Of a stretch of DNA of 64,000 nucleotides, positions 33,011 to 43,133 are shown one piece after another. Positions within the stretch are counted from its first letter, which is position 1, and every line of letters begins with the position of its first letter. The position numbers and the translations under genes were made by a program. Source of the stretch: [Pantoea] beijingensis (GTDB lineage Bacteria; Pseudomonadota; Gammaproteobacteria; Enterobacterales; Enterobacteriaceae); assembly GCF_022647505.1 (NCBI RefSeq), contig NZ_CP071409.1, positions 434,001 through 498,000 of the forward strand, written 5' to 3'. The notes under the pieces are model-generated. The model was given only the letters and a program-made list of their open reading frames with translations. It did not search any database and was not told the DNA's origin.

Positions 33011-36000
33011 GTGAGGCAGTTGCCCAGGATCCTGTTATTAGCCGGCGCAGTATTGATCGTCGTCGTTGCGCTGCTGGTCAGCGGCTTACGGCTGGTAATG
33101 CCGCACATGGACAGCTATCGCAGTTCCCTGCTCAATATGCTCTCATCTGCCAGTGGTTTACCCGTGGACGCCAGTAAGCTGCATGGGCGTTGGGAGAGTT
33201 TTGGACCCAGTCTTGAGGTCAATGACGTCAAGGTCGGTCTGAATGATGGCGGTAAGCTGACGATTAATCGTATTACTCTGGCGCTGGATGTATGGCAGTC
33301 ACTGCTTCACGCGCGCTGGCAGTTTCGTGATCTTACTTTTTATCAGCTCAACCTCACCACCAACACACCGCTTATCAATAACGACAGCAAAAACAACAAT
33401 TTCAAATTCGATAATATCAACAATCTGTTTCTGCGTCAGTTTGACCATTTTAATCTGCGCGACAGCACGATTAGCTTTCTTACCCCGTCCGGACAGCGTG
33501 CCGAGTTATCCATTCCTGCACTTACTTGGCTAAATGAGAAAACGCGACATCGCGCAGAGGGAGAGGTGAGCTTGTCCAGTATTACCGGGCAGCATGGTGT
33601 GGTACAGATACGCCTCGACCTTCGTGATGAAGGCGGATTACTGAACAACGGCCGTATCTGGATGCAGGCGGATGATGTTGATGTAAAACCCTGGCTTGGC
33701 CAGTGGATGCATGATAATACCAGCCTCGAAAGTGCCCGTTTCAGCCTGGCAGCGTGGCTGACGTTGCAAGAGGGCGAGATTTATGACGGTGATATTCTGC
33801 TGAAACAGGGGGGCGCGCGCTGGCTGGGAGATGCTGTTTCTCATCGTCTGGATGTGGATAATGTAACGGCACATATTGCTCGCTTTAATGGTGGCTGGAC
33901 CCTCTTAGTGCCCCAAACTAATTTGAAGACGGACGGTGCGGCTTGGCCGAAGGGGCAGTTCTCATTGCTTTGGCAGCCGGAAAAGGGGGCATTACCGGGT
34001 CCTGATACTAATGAAGAACTGCGCATTCGCGCAACGCAGCTTGATCTACAGCACCTCGATCCTCTTATCCCGCTTTTTGCGAAGCTTTCAACGCAGCTAC
34101 TGGAAAACTGGCGTGCGCTGGAGCCGCATGGGCTGATCCAGACGCTGGCATTGGATGTTCCCATGAAACAGCCTGAACAAACGCGTTTTCAGGCGAAGTG
34201 GCAGGGGGTGAGTTGGAAGCACTGGAAGCTGCTACCTGCGATGGAAAACTTTGACGGTAGCTTGTCCGGGGGAATCTCGAATGGCAGGTTGGCGCTAAAT
34301 GTCAGCGATGCGGTTTTACCGTACGGCGATATATTCCGCGCACCACTGGAAATTGAGCAGGCAACAGGGGAACTTGACTGGGAGCACAGCCCACATGCAT
34401 TGGTACTAAGCGGTAAGAATCTCAGTGTTAAAGCTCGTTCGCTTTGGACTAAGGGTGATTTTAGCTACAGCCAAAATGAAGGGCAGGAACCGCGACTCGA
34501 TATTCTGGCCGGCATTAACGTTACTGACGCGGCTGATGCATGGCGCTATTTTCCTGAGCCGCTGATGGGCAAAGCGCTGACGAGATACCTGGGTAATGCG
34601 ATTAAAGGTGGTGAAGTGAAAAATGCTTCGCTGATCTTTGCCGGAAATCCCAAACTGTTCCCTTTCAAACATAATGAGGGGATGTTTGAGGTCTGGGTGC
34701 CGCTACGCAAGTCCACCTACGAGTTTGAACCCGGTTGGCCATTGTTGAATGATCTGGATATCGATCTGGATTTCGTCAATGACGGCCTGTGGATGAATGC
34801 GCCGGAGGCGATGTTAGGTAACGTACAGGGTCAAAATATTAGTGCGGTTATCCCGGATTACTTGAAAGAACGTTTAATTATTGATGGGGATATTCGTGGC
34901 GCGGGGCCGGATGTCAGGGCGTATTTTAACCAGTCACCGCTGAAGCCAACGCTGGGCGCTGCACTGGATGAACTCCAGGTTGGTGGTGATGTTAGTGGGC
35001 GCTTGCACTTAAATATTCCCCTTGACGGCCAACAGGTTAGAGCAACAGGCGAGGTTGTGCTACAAGATAATAGCCTGTTGATCAAGCCTCTGGATAGTAC
35101 CCTTGAGAACCTAACGGGGCGATTTGATTACGATAATGGCAATTTACGAAGTAGCGACATCAGTGCCAGCTGGTTTGGCCAGCCGCTAGGTATTAATTTT
35201 ACCACGCAGGAAAGCGATAAAGATTACCAGATTGGTGTCAATCTAAAGGGGGACTGGCAACTGGCGAAGTTGGACAAAGTGCCGCCACAGATTGCCACTA
35301 AGATCGCGGGTAGTGCGCCGTGGAAAGGGAATGTCGCTATCTCACTTCCTCATGGTGGCGGGGCGAATTATAACGTTACGCTTGATGGCGATCTCAAAAA
35401 TATAAGTAGTCACTTACCATCTCCGCTTGATAAAGCCTCTGGGAAGGCGATGCCCGTCAATATTTTGGCGGCGGGTAATTTAGCGGCTTTTGAACTCAGC
35501 GGTGCCATTAGCAACAGCCAGCGCTTTAACAGTCGATGGTTGTTGGGCGATACCTTACGGATCGATCGTGGTATTTGGCTCAATAATAGTAAAACAAAAC
35601 CGAAACTGCCAGATAGTGCGGATATGGTGCTGAATCTGCCGCCGCTTGATGGTGAGGCTTGGCTAGGACTGATGAAAAGTGCTGGCGGAACGAGCATGGG
35701 CGACGGATTCATTCCAGGGAATATTACTTTGCGAACACCTGAGCTGAACCTTGCTGGGCAGCATTGGCACGATCTAAATGCCAGTATCCGAGCAATTGCA
35801 GGTGGCACACAGATTCTGGCCAAAGGCCGCGAAGTTAATGGTTCACTGGATATGATAAGTGGCGCACCATGGCGGGCCCACCTTAATTATCTTTACTATA
35901 ACCCACAGTTTGACGGCAATGGTCAGGGATCGTCTTTGGCGGCCGACAGCGCTTCAATTAATTTCAGCCATTGGCCGGCACTGCGTTTAGGTTGTGACGA

Positions 36001-36799
36001 GTGCTGGATACATGGGCAAAAGTTCGGTCGTATAGCGGCGGATCTCACGCCAAAAAACGATACACTGATGCTGGAGAATGGCGTTATTGATACCGGCAAT
36101 GCTCGCCTGACTGCTAGTGGAGAGTGGGTGAATCGGTCAGGAGAACAGCGTTCATCAATAAAAGGCCAGCTTAGCGGTAAGAAAATTAACGAGACGACTA
36201 ACTGGTTTGGGGTGAGCTCGCCGCTGCGCGACGCACCTTTTTCCGTCGATTATGATTTACATTGGCGTTCCGCACCCTGGCAGCCTTCGGTTAGTTCGCT
36301 AAGTGGTGTGCTTAAATCGCACCTTGGTAAGGGTGAAATTATCGATGTGAATACCGGGCGCGCAGGACAACTACTGCGTTTGGTGAGTATTGATGCGTTG
36401 ATGCGTAAATTACGTCTCGACTTTAGCGATACCTTTGGCGAAGGTTTCTATTTCGATTCAATCAATGGCACATCATGGATTAAAGATGGCATTATGCGAA
36501 CCGATAATCTGCTGGTGGATGGTCTGGAGGCGGATATTGCCATGAGAGGGAAAGTGGATCTGGTACAGCGGAAAATCGACATGGAGGCGGTAGTGGCGCC
36601 CGAAATTTCTACCACTGTTGGCGTTGCTGCTGCCTTTGTGGTGAATCCTGTTGTGGGTGCAGCGGTATTTGCTGCCAGTAAGGTGCTGGCGCCTTTATGG
36701 AATAAAATCTCCGTGCTGCGTTACCAGATTAGCGGCCCTCTTGATAAACCTGAGATTAATGAAGTGTTGCGTAAGCCACGTGAAAAGAGCGCAAAGTGA
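33011..36799 (+). CDS. yhdP: AsmA-family envelope protein YhdP
   Basis: 1262 residues from the GTG at 33011 (preceded by GGAGAGG), close to the 1266 of E. coli. The next upstream in-frame ATG at 32942 adds an unconserved stretch. One N-terminal inner-membrane helix (residues 5-30) and a very long periplasmic part (DUF3971 plus AsmA-like C-terminal domain, with the DLVQRKIDMEAVVAPEIST segment near the end). AsmA-like proteins form hydrophobic-groove bridges, and YhdP with TamB and YdbH moves phospholipids to the outer membrane. A TAAAAT -10-like hexamer near 32899 could belong to its own promoter. Confidence 0.95.
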   Translation: MRQLPRILLLAGAVLIVVVALLVSGLRLVMPHMDSYRSSLLNMLSSASGLPVDASKLHGRWESFGPSLEVNDVKVGLNDGGKLTINRITLALDVWQSLLHARWQFRDLTFYQLNLTTNTPLINNDSKNNNFKFDNINNLFLRQFDHFNLRDSTISFLTPSGQRAELSIPALTWLNEKTRHRAEGEVSLSSITGQHGVVQIRLDLRDEGGLLNNGRIWMQADDVDVKPWLGQWMHDNTSLESARFSLAAWLTLQEGEIYDGDILLKQGGARWLGDAVSHRLDVDNVTAHIARFNGGWTLLVPQTNLKTDGAAWPKGQFSLLWQPEKGALPGPDTNEELRIRATQLDLQHLDPLIPLFAKLSTQLLENWRALEPHGLIQTLALDVPMKQPEQTRFQAKWQGVSWKHWKLLPAMENFDGSLSGGISNGRLALNVSDAVLPYGDIFRAPLEIEQATGELDWEHSPHALVLSGKNLSVKARSLWTKGDFSYSQNEGQEPRLDILAGINVTDAADAWRYFPEPLMGKALTRYLGNAIKGGEVKNASLIFAGNPKLFPFKHNEGMFEVWVPLRKSTYEFEPGWPLLNDLDIDLDFVNDGLWMNAPEAMLGNVQGQNISAVIPDYLKERLIIDGDIRGAGPDVRAYFNQSPLKPTLGAALDELQVGGDVSGRLHLNIPLDGQQVRATGEVVLQDNSLLIKPLDSTLENLTGRFDYDNGNLRSSDISASWFGQPLGINFTTQESDKDYQIGVNLKGDWQLAKLDKVPPQIATKIAGSAPWKGNVAISLPHGGGANYNVTLDGDLKNISSHLPSPLDKASGKAMPVNILAAGNLAAFELSGAISNSQRFNSRWLLGDTLRIDRGIWLNNSKTKPKLPDSADMVLNLPPLDGEAWLGLMKSAGGTSMGDGFIPGNITLRTPELNLAGQHWHDLNASIRAIAGGTQILAKGREVNGSLDMISGAPWRAHLNYLYYNPQFDGNGQGSSLAADSASINFSHWPALRLGCDECWIHGQKFGRIAADLTPKNDTLMLENGVIDTGNARLTASGEWVNRSGEQRSSIKGQLSGKKINETTNWFGVSSPLRDAPFSVDYDLHWRSAPWQPSVSSLSGVLKSHLGKGEIIDVNTGRAGQLLRLVSIDALMRKLRLDFSDTFGEGFYFDSINGTSWIKDGIMRTDNLLVDGLEADIAMRGKVDLVQRKIDMEAVVAPEISTTVGVAAAFVVNPVVGAAVFAASKVLAPLWNKISVLRYQISGPLDKPEINEVLRKPREKSAK

Positions 36800-36845
36800 A
36801 TTTGACGACGACGGTGAATTGCCGCAGGCTATAGTGATATCCGTC

Positions 36846-36980
36846 ATACTTCAAATTGCAGGTTTGTTCGCTGTGTGATTCGTTCCATCCCTATGCCTCT
36901 CCCCGTTGGGGCCGCTGCGACTCGCGTAAGCTCACGGGGGCCGAGTTTTCGCTGCCCTGCAGCTCTAATTTTTAGGGTAT
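36846..36980 (+). repeat. Dispersed palindromic intergenic repeat upstream of tldD
   Basis: 135 bp bounded by inverted ends: left ATACTTCAAATTGCAG, right CTGCAGCTCTAATTTTTAGG ending GTAT. The interior holds smaller dyads (CCCCGTTGGGG around 36901; GCGACTCGCGTAAGC). The end sequences match a repeat family I know from Yersinia, Serratia and relatives. Its right end is 27 bp before the tldD ATG, so it forms the leader of tldD or the tail of the yhdP transcript. Confidence 0.7.
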
Positions 36981-37007
36981 CTATTGCCATTTAACGAGAG
37001 TAAAACG

Positions 37008-38453
37008 ATGAGTCTGAATCTGGTAAGTGAGCAGTTGCTAACTGCTAACGGCATTAATCATCAGGATCTATTTTCCCTTCTGGGCCAGCTTTCAGAACGT
37101 CGACTGGATTACGCCGATCTTTATTTCCAGTCCAGTTATCACGAATCATGGGTGCTGGAAGATCGCATTATCAAAGACGGTTCCTGGAACATCGACCAGG
37201 GCGTTGGCGTGCGTGCTGTCAGCGGTGAAAAAACCGGTTTCGCCTACGCCGATCAAATTACGCTTAACGCGTTGGCGCAGAGCGCAAAAGCAGCGCGTAG
37301 TATTGTTCGCGAGCAGGGTAACGGAAAAACGCAAACGCTGGGTGCTATAGCGCACCGGGCGCTTTACCCAGCGCTCGACCCTCTTCAGAGCCTGACGAGA
37401 GAAGAGAAGATCGCGTTATTACACCGTGTTGACAGTGCCGCCCGTGCGGCTGACAAGCGCGTGCAGGAAGTGACAGCCAGTCTCACTGGTGTGTATGAGT
37501 TAGTGCTGGTCGCTGCCACTGATGGAACACTGGCGGCAGATGTGCGTCCTTTGGTTCGGCTTTCTGTCAGTGTACAGGTAGAAGAAGATGGCAAGCGTGA
37601 ACGCGGCTCTAGCGGTGGCGGTGGGCGTAGTGGCTATGCGTTCTTTCTCGCAGATGAATCAGGGGAAGTGCGCGCTGATGCCTGGGCTCGTGAGGCGGTA
37701 CGTATGGCGCTAGTTAACCTTTCCGCCGTTGCTGCCCCGGCTGGTTCTATTCCGGTGGTACTGGGGGCGGGATGGCCTGGCGTATTACTCCATGAAGCGG
37801 TAGGGCATGGGCTGGAAGGCGATTTTAACCGCCGTGGAACCTCGGTCTTCAGTGGTCATATGGGGCAGTTGGTCGCATCCGAGCTGTGCACCGTTGTGGA
37901 CGACGGGACTATTGATGGCTTGCGGGGTTCGTTGGCCATTGATGACGAAGGCGTTCCCGGTCAGTATAACGTATTGATTGAAAACGGTATTTTGAAAGGT
38001 TATATGCAAGATAAGTTAAACGCGCGTCTGATGGGAGTAAAACCGACCGGAAATGGTCGTCGGGAATCCTATGCACATTTACCGATGCCGCGTATGACAA
38101 ATACCTACATGCTGGCGGGGAAATCTACGCCGGAAGAGATTATTGAAAGCGTCGAGTATGGTCTGTATGCGCCTAATTTCGGCGGTGGACAAGTGGATAT
38201 TACCTCCGGAAAATTCGTCTTTTCAACCTCGGAAGCTTATCTGATTGAGAAGGGTAAGGTTACCCGGCCAGTGAAGGGGGCTACGCTGATTGGCTCCGGT
38301 ATTGAAGCCATGCAGCAGATCTCCATGGTGGGTAACGACCTGGCGCTGGATAAGGGGGTTGGTGTTTGTGGTAAAGAGGGGCAGAGTCTGCCTGTAGGCG
38401 TTGGTCAGCCAACGCTGAAACTCGATAAACTCACCGTGGGTGGAACGGCGTAA
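37008..38453 (+). CDS. tldD: Metalloprotease TldD
   Basis: 481 residues from the ATG at 37008, the E. coli length; an in-frame ATG at 36984 lies at the edge of the repeat and is less likely. Forms the TldD/E (PmbA) heterodimeric metalloprotease, which trims unfolded peptides and matures microcin B17 and the CcdA antitoxin in E. coli. The zinc motif [11 protein letters not shown] (HEXXXH) is visible near residue 260. The C-terminal [16 protein letters not shown] is characteristic. PmbA is not in this window. Confidence 0.97.
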   Translation: MSLNLVSEQLLTANGINHQDLFSLLGQLSERRLDYADLYFQSSYHESWVLEDRIIKDGSWNIDQGVGVRAVSGEKTGFAYADQITLNALAQSAKAARSIVREQGNGKTQTLGAIAHRALYPALDPLQSLTREEKIALLHRVDSAARAADKRVQEVTASLTGVYELVLVAATDGTLAADVRPLVRLSVSVQVEEDGKRERGSSGGGGRSGYAFFLADESGEVRADAWAREAVRMALVNLSAVAAPAGSIPVVLGAGWPGVLLHEAVGHGLEGDFNRRGTSVFSGHMGQLVASELCTVVDDGTIDGLRGSLAIDDEGVPGQYNVLIENGILKGYMQDKLNARLMGVKPTGNGRRESYAHLPMPRMTNTYMLAGKSTPEEIIESVEYGLYAPNFGGGQVDITSGKFVFSTSEAYLIEKGKVTRPVKGATLIGSGIEAMQQISMVGNDLALDKGVGVCGKEGQSLPVGVGQPTLKLDKLTVGGTA

Positions 38454-38505
38454 TTCTGCCTGACTCTGTTTGCGGGTAATCATCTGTTACCCGCGATTAA
38501 CCTTT

Positions 38506-39420
38506 TTACTGGCGATGCTGCTGATAAATTTTGGCCACATTACTGAAATACTCTGTCAGATAATTAATGCATACCTCTACTTTCAGAGGGAGCTTATCTT
38601 TTTCAGTGTAAACGGCATAAACCGGGCGGGGATCGGACTGGTAGCGACTAAAAAGAATTTGCACTTCACCTGAATTAATTTCGTCTATTACCCACATCAG
38701 CGGTACATAAGCAATGCCTGTACCGGCTTTAAGCCAGCGGATGAGCGTTTGAGAATCATTGGTTACGAAACGCCCCTGAGGTGAAAGCCTGATCGAAGTG
38801 CCTTCCGGCGCGACCAATTCAAAATTATTATCTGGACGCACGCTGTATTCCAGCCACGAAAAGTTGTCAATATCGGTTGGTTTCTCGGGCTCACCTTGCC
38901 GTGCCAGGTAGGTTTTTGCCGCGCAAACCACCATTGGCATTGCACCCAACCGCTTTGAGAACAAGCTGGAATCCTGTAGCGCACCGACACGAATAACGAT
39001 ATCCAGGCCGTTTGAGATCAGGTCGGGCGCGGGTATCCCGGTAACTAAATTTACCGTCAGGCCCGGATATTCCTGCAGCATTTCAGCGGTCATATTAGCG
39101 AGCACGTTTTGCGCCATCGTCGACGAGCTACCAATACGTAATGTGCCAATAGGCGTATTGTTAAAGGCATAAAGCTGCTCATGGACGGCCTGCGCTTCAT
39201 CAAGCATACGACGACAACCCTGAAAGTAAATTTTACCCGCCTCCGTTAGCCCTATACTGCGAGTACTGCGGTTAAGTAATTTTACCTGCAGCGTATCTTC
39301 CAGTTTGGCTACAATCTGACTGACGGATGAAACGCTGGTTTGCAACTGCCGAGCTGCTGCAGTGAAAGAACCAAATTCGACCACTTTGGCGAAGACGGAC
39401 ATGCTTTTAAGTTTTTCCAT
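38506..39420 (-). CDS. aaeR: LysR-type regulator AaeR
   Basis: 304 residues. LysR-family regulator with an N-terminal winged helix-turn-helix (SFTAAARQLQTSVSSVSQIV, residues 18-37) and a C-terminal effector domain. It matches E. coli AaeR closely from memory (MSVFAKVVEFGSFTAAARQL; VLANMTAEMLQEYPGLTVNL). It is divergent from aaeXAB, which it activates in response to aromatic carboxylic acids such as p-hydroxybenzoate. The 268-bp interval to aaeX should hold its binding site. Confidence 0.94.
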   Translation of the reverse strand: MEKLKSMSVFAKVVEFGSFTAAARQLQTSVSSVSQIVAKLEDTLQVKLLNRSTRSIGLTEAGKIYFQGCRRMLDEAQAVHEQLYAFNNTPIGTLRIGSSSTMAQNVLANMTAEMLQEYPGLTVNLVTGIPAPDLISNGLDIVIRVGALQDSSLFSKRLGAMPMVVCAAKTYLARQGEPEKPTDIDNFSWLEYSVRPDNNFELVAPEGTSIRLSPQGRFVTNDSQTLIRWLKAGTGIAYVPLMWVIDEINSGEVQILFSRYQSDPRPVYAVYTEKDKLPLKVEVCINYLTEYFSNVAKIYQQHRQ

Positions 39421-39688
39421 TATTCACTCTGGCTTAAAAGTGATTTAGATCACAATATGATGCAAACTTATAATCAAGTGCGTTACTATATTGCCGCCGG
39501 GTTCCGTTTGGGGAATTTTCCGAGGGTCAACGTTGCTTAATAGTAAGCTAATATCATTATGCAGCGGTTCTGTTTTTGTCTATCAGAGCCCATGCCACCG
39601 CTATCAAGCTGAATCTGTACGTCCCCCCGCGCTTACTGGCGGATCGGAATCGTGGATGAGCCCGGTAATGTATTCATAAGGATAAAAG

Positions 39689-39892
39689 ATGAGTGTGTTT
39701 CCGGTTATCGTTATCTTTGGGCTATCGTTCCCGCCCATTTTCTTTGAGCTAATAGTCTCACTGATACTATTCTGGCTGGTTCGGCGCATATTGATGCCTA
39801 GCGGGATTTATGATCTCGTCTGGCATCCGGCGCTATTTAATACCGCAATGTTCTGCTGTTTGTTCTATCTGGTATCCCGTTTGTTCGTCTGA
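39689..39892 (+). CDS. aaeX: Small membrane protein AaeX
   Basis: 67 residues with two hydrophobic segments (about 5-30 and 45-65), DUF1656 family. It begins [20 protein letters not shown]. It is always encoded ahead of the aaeAB efflux pump; its role is unknown. A ribosome-binding AAGGATAAAAG precedes the ATG, and aaeA starts 7 bp after its stop. Confidence 0.92.
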   Translation: MSVFPVIVIFGLSFPPIFFELIVSLILFWLVRRILMPSGIYDLVWHPALFNTAMFCCLFYLVSRLFV

Positions 39893-39899
39893 GGTCATA

Positions 39900-40832
39900 G
39901 TGAAGACTCTAATAAGAAAAACTGCGCGTTATGCGATTACGCTCGTTCTGGTCATTATCGCCGTTATCGTCATTTTCCGTGCCTGGGTGTTCTATACCGA
40001 ATCACCATGGACACGCGATGCGAAATTTTCGGCTGACGTTGTGGCTATCGCACCGGATGTCACCGGTCTTATTACCGATGTCCGCGTGCATGATAACCAG
40101 TTGGTTAAAAAAGGCGACGTGTTGTTTATCATTGATATGCCCCGTTTCCAAAAGGCCTTAGACGAAGCTGAAGCCGATGTTGCCTATTATCAGTCTCTTG
40201 CCAGCGAAAAACGACGCGAAGCTAACCGACGCAATCAGTTGGGTGTTCAGGCGATGTCGCGCGAGGCGATTGACCAGTCCAATAACGATCTGCAAACCAC
40301 TGAACACCAACTGGCAAAGGCACAGGCAACGCGCGACCTTGCGCGTCTCGATCTCGACCGTACGGTGATTCGTGCTCCTTCAGGGGGCTGGGTGACCAAC
40401 CTGAATGTTTATACTGGCGAATTTATTACGCGCGGATCCACGGCAGTCGCGTTGGTGAAGCAGGACAGTTTTTATGTGCTGGCCTATATGGAAGAGACGA
40501 AGCTGGAAGGCGTTCGTCCCGGGCTGCGTGTTGAAATTACCCCGCTTGGCAGCAATAGTGTGTTGCGGGGTACCGTCGACAGCGTGGCGGCGGGCGTCAC
40601 CAACAGCAGCAGTACCCTCGACAGTAAAGGGATGGCGACCGTTGATTCTAACCTTGAATGGGTGCGCCTCGCGCAGCGAGTGCCGGTCAGGATCCACCTC
40701 GATCGGCAACCGGGGAATCTCTATCCTTCCGGTACAACCGCAACGGTGGTGGTGACGGGATCTGCGGATCGCCGCGATGATGAAATGCCGCCGCTGATTA
40801 AATTAATGCAGCGCCTGCGTGAGTTCGGCTAG
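39900..40832 (+). CDS. aaeA: Aromatic carboxylic acid efflux pump, membrane fusion protein AaeA
   Basis: 310 residues from a GTG at 39900, which gives exactly the E. coli AaeA length and N-terminus ([17 protein letters not shown]). HlyD/EmrA-like membrane fusion protein: inner-membrane helix (residues 11-31), split biotinyl-lipoyl domain ([20 protein letters not shown] and [18 protein letters not shown]), a coiled-coil hairpin between them and a C-terminal beta domain. It works with AaeB to export p-hydroxybenzoate and related acids as a metabolic relief valve. Second gene of aaeXAB. Confidence 0.96.
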   Translation: MKTLIRKTARYAITLVLVIIAVIVIFRAWVFYTESPWTRDAKFSADVVAIAPDVTGLITDVRVHDNQLVKKGDVLFIIDMPRFQKALDEAEADVAYYQSLASEKRREANRRNQLGVQAMSREAIDQSNNDLQTTEHQLAKAQATRDLARLDLDRTVIRAPSGGWVTNLNVYTGEFITRGSTAVALVKQDSFYVLAYMEETKLEGVRPGLRVEITPLGSNSVLRGTVDSVAAGVTNSSSTLDSKGMATVDSNLEWVRLAQRVPVRIHLDRQPGNLYPSGTTATVVVTGSADRRDDEMPPLIKLMQRLREFG

Positions 40833-40843
40833 CCGGAGATGAT

Positions 40844-42817
40844 ATGTACGGTTTAACCTTAGAACGGCTGCGTTTTCCGCTTAAACTGACCTTTGCGATT
40901 TTAATGGCCCTGCTTATTGGTTTTCATTTTAATCTGGAAACCCCCCGCTGGGCTGTGATGACCGCAGCGATTGTGGCGGGTGGCACCGCCTTTGTGGCAG
41001 GAGGCGATCCTTTCTCTGGCGCGCTACGTCATCGTGGTTTGTTGCGTATTATCGGAACCTTTCTCGGTTGTCTCGCCGCTCTTATCATTATCATCAGTGC
41101 GATTCGTGCTCCGGTGGTTATGTTGTTGCTGTGCTGCATTTGGGCAGGTGTCTGCGTCTGGCTCTCCTCCTTAATTAAGGTTGAAAACTCTTATGCACTG
41201 GGCCTGGCTGGCTATACTGCGTTAATCATTGTTGTCAGCGTAGAGGCGGTACCACATGGCTCGGTGCTGCTGGCACCGCAGTTTGCCATTGAGCGCTGTA
41301 GCGAAATCGTGGTTGGTATTATGTGCGCTATCGTCGCTGACATGCTGTTTTCACCTCGTTCGATCAAGAGTGATATCGATCGTGAAATTGAAGCATTACT
41401 GATTGACCAGTATCGTTTGCTACAAATCTGCGTTGCTCATGGTGATAAAGAGGAGGTGGATAAGCGCTGGGCTAATTTGGTTCGCAGAACCAATGCTCTC
41501 AACGGCATGCGTAATAATCTGATGATGGAGTCCGCGGGCTGGAAAAATGTTAGCCGCAGACTGAAAGCGCTCAATACGTTGTCGTTTATGTTAATTACCC
41601 AGGCGTGTGAAACGTTTTTAATCCAGAACACCCGCCCGGATTATCTACCTTCGCAATATAACATTTTGTTCGAGAAAGATGTTGAAAGCATCGGTGATAT
41701 CCATAAGCGTATGAAAGTGATGCGGCGTGCGATCGCCGCCGATGGGAGCAAAAGTACGCCTGTTACTCTTGCCAGTTGGGTGGGGGCGGCAACGCGTTAT
41801 TTGCTATTGCTAAAAGGTATTCGTACCAATAGCGGTATTAGTCGCATTGAAGAAGAGATACTGAATGGCGAAGTGGTGATCAAGGCGCGTTCGCCGGAAA
41901 CGCATCATGCGCTGATCAATGGGTTGCGCACGTTTGTGGCCACTGCCTGCGGTTCGCTATTTTGGCTATGGACCGGTTGGACATCGGGCAGTGGCTGTAT
42001 GGTAATGCTGGCCGTGATTACTGCATTAGCCATGCGGGTACCTAACCCGCTGATGATGGCCAAAGATTTTCTTTATGGCATGGCTGTGGCGGTGCCGCTG
42101 GGCGGGTTCTACTATATGGTAATTATGCCAGCAACCCAGCAGAGTATGTTGTTACTCTCAATTGCAATTGGTTGCCTGGCATTTGTTGCTGGCATTTTTA
42201 TCCAGCGACGTCAGATCGGCACGTTGGGTGCTTTTGTCGGCACACTAAATGTATTGGTGCTGGATAATCCCATGTCCTTTGGCATTAATAGCTTTCTCGA
42301 CAGCGTGTTGGGGCAGGTAATCGGCTGCTTTGTTGCATTGATGGTTATTTTACTGATTCGTGATAAATCTAAAGCACGTACCGGGCGGACACTACTCAAT
42401 CGATTTATGTACGCAGCAGTTTCTTCAATGACGACGAATCCAGTCCGCCGTAATGAAAACCACCTCCCTGCACTTTATCAGCAGCTCTTTATGCTGTTGA
42501 ATATGTTTCCAGGAGATATTGATAAGTATCGGCTGGCGCTTATGCTAATCATTGGTCATCAGCGTCTGTGCAATGCTGAGATCCCCGTGAATGCCGATCT
42601 TTCCGCATTTCACAAACGTCTGCGCCACACTGCCGATCGTGTGATTGCCGCGCGCAGCGATGGTAAGCGTCGTGATGATTATCTGCGTTTGCTGCGTGAA
42701 TTTGATGAATATCAGCAGAAACTGGTGCAGTACGACGCGCCACCCGGCGTGACTGAACCGGTAAAACGGCTCGTGGATATTCTGAACCGCTACCAAAACA
42801 CCTTGATTCAAATCTAA
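40844..42817 (+). CDS. aaeB: Aromatic carboxylic acid efflux pump, transporter AaeB
   Basis: 657 residues, FUSC/aromatic acid exporter family. Two blocks of membrane helices (about residues 12-170 and 370-510) separated and followed by cytoplasmic domains. It matches E. coli AaeB from memory ([20 protein letters not shown] near the start; [20 protein letters not shown] near residue 30). It exports hydroxylated aromatic acids with AaeA. AGATGAT spacing and an 11-bp gap from aaeA show operon structure. Confidence 0.96.
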   Translation: MYGLTLERLRFPLKLTFAILMALLIGFHFNLETPRWAVMTAAIVAGGTAFVAGGDPFSGALRHRGLLRIIGTFLGCLAALIIIISAIRAPVVMLLLCCIWAGVCVWLSSLIKVENSYALGLAGYTALIIVVSVEAVPHGSVLLAPQFAIERCSEIVVGIMCAIVADMLFSPRSIKSDIDREIEALLIDQYRLLQICVAHGDKEEVDKRWANLVRRTNALNGMRNNLMMESAGWKNVSRRLKALNTLSFMLITQACETFLIQNTRPDYLPSQYNILFEKDVESIGDIHKRMKVMRRAIAADGSKSTPVTLASWVGAATRYLLLLKGIRTNSGISRIEEEILNGEVVIKARSPETHHALINGLRTFVATACGSLFWLWTGWTSGSGCMVMLAVITALAMRVPNPLMMAKDFLYGMAVAVPLGGFYYMVIMPATQQSMLLLSIAIGCLAFVAGIFIQRRQIGTLGAFVGTLNVLVLDNPMSFGINSFLDSVLGQVIGCFVALMVILLIRDKSKARTGRTLLNRFMYAAVSSMTTNPVRRNENHLPALYQQLFMLLNMFPGDIDKYRLALMLIIGHQRLCNAEIPVNADLSAFHKRLRHTADRVIAARSDGKRRDDYLRLLREFDEYQQKLVQYDAPPGVTEPVKRLVDILNRYQNTLIQI

Positions 42818-42840
42818 GTGGTGGGTATCTCTCTTCTCTC

Positions 42841-42862
42841 CAGCGGATATCGATATCCGCTG
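42841..42862 (+). terminator. Perfect 22-bp palindrome after aaeB
   Basis: CAGCGGATAT joined directly to CGATATCCGCTG is its own reverse complement over 22 bp. In RNA it would give a 9-bp stem with a short loop, 24 bp after the aaeB stop. No T-run follows, so it is either a Rho-assisted 3' end or a protein-binding dyad. Confidence 0.5.
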
Positions 42863-43133
42863 GCATCGTGATCTCTACTTGCTAATGTTGACGACCTTTC
42901 CGCTGTCCTGCAGGGGACATTATTTAGGGTATATACTGAGTCATGTTCCCTTCGCTTATTTGAGTTACAGAAAAGGCTGTATCTCTGCAACTCGAGGCAT
43001 AGCGCAGTTATTCTTGCTATCAGTACTCGGGTTAGCAAGGTCGGTAGCCAACCGATGTGAATGACACAGCGTTAGCTGCCGGGCACTATTTTAGAAGGAA
43101 ATAATCAGGATAGTAAACGAAACAGGAGAAAAT
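42863..43133. other. Interval between aaeB and the dehydrogenase gene, with repeat remnants
   Basis: No credible gene. The segment GCTGTCCTGCAGG...ATTATTTAGGGTAT (42902-42932) resembles the right end of the repeat at 36846-36980, and CTGCAACTCGAGG at 42985 resembles another terminus, so decayed repeat copies are likely. An SD sequence AACAGGAGAAAAT ends the interval before the ATG at 43134. I cannot place a promoter. Confidence 0.45.
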
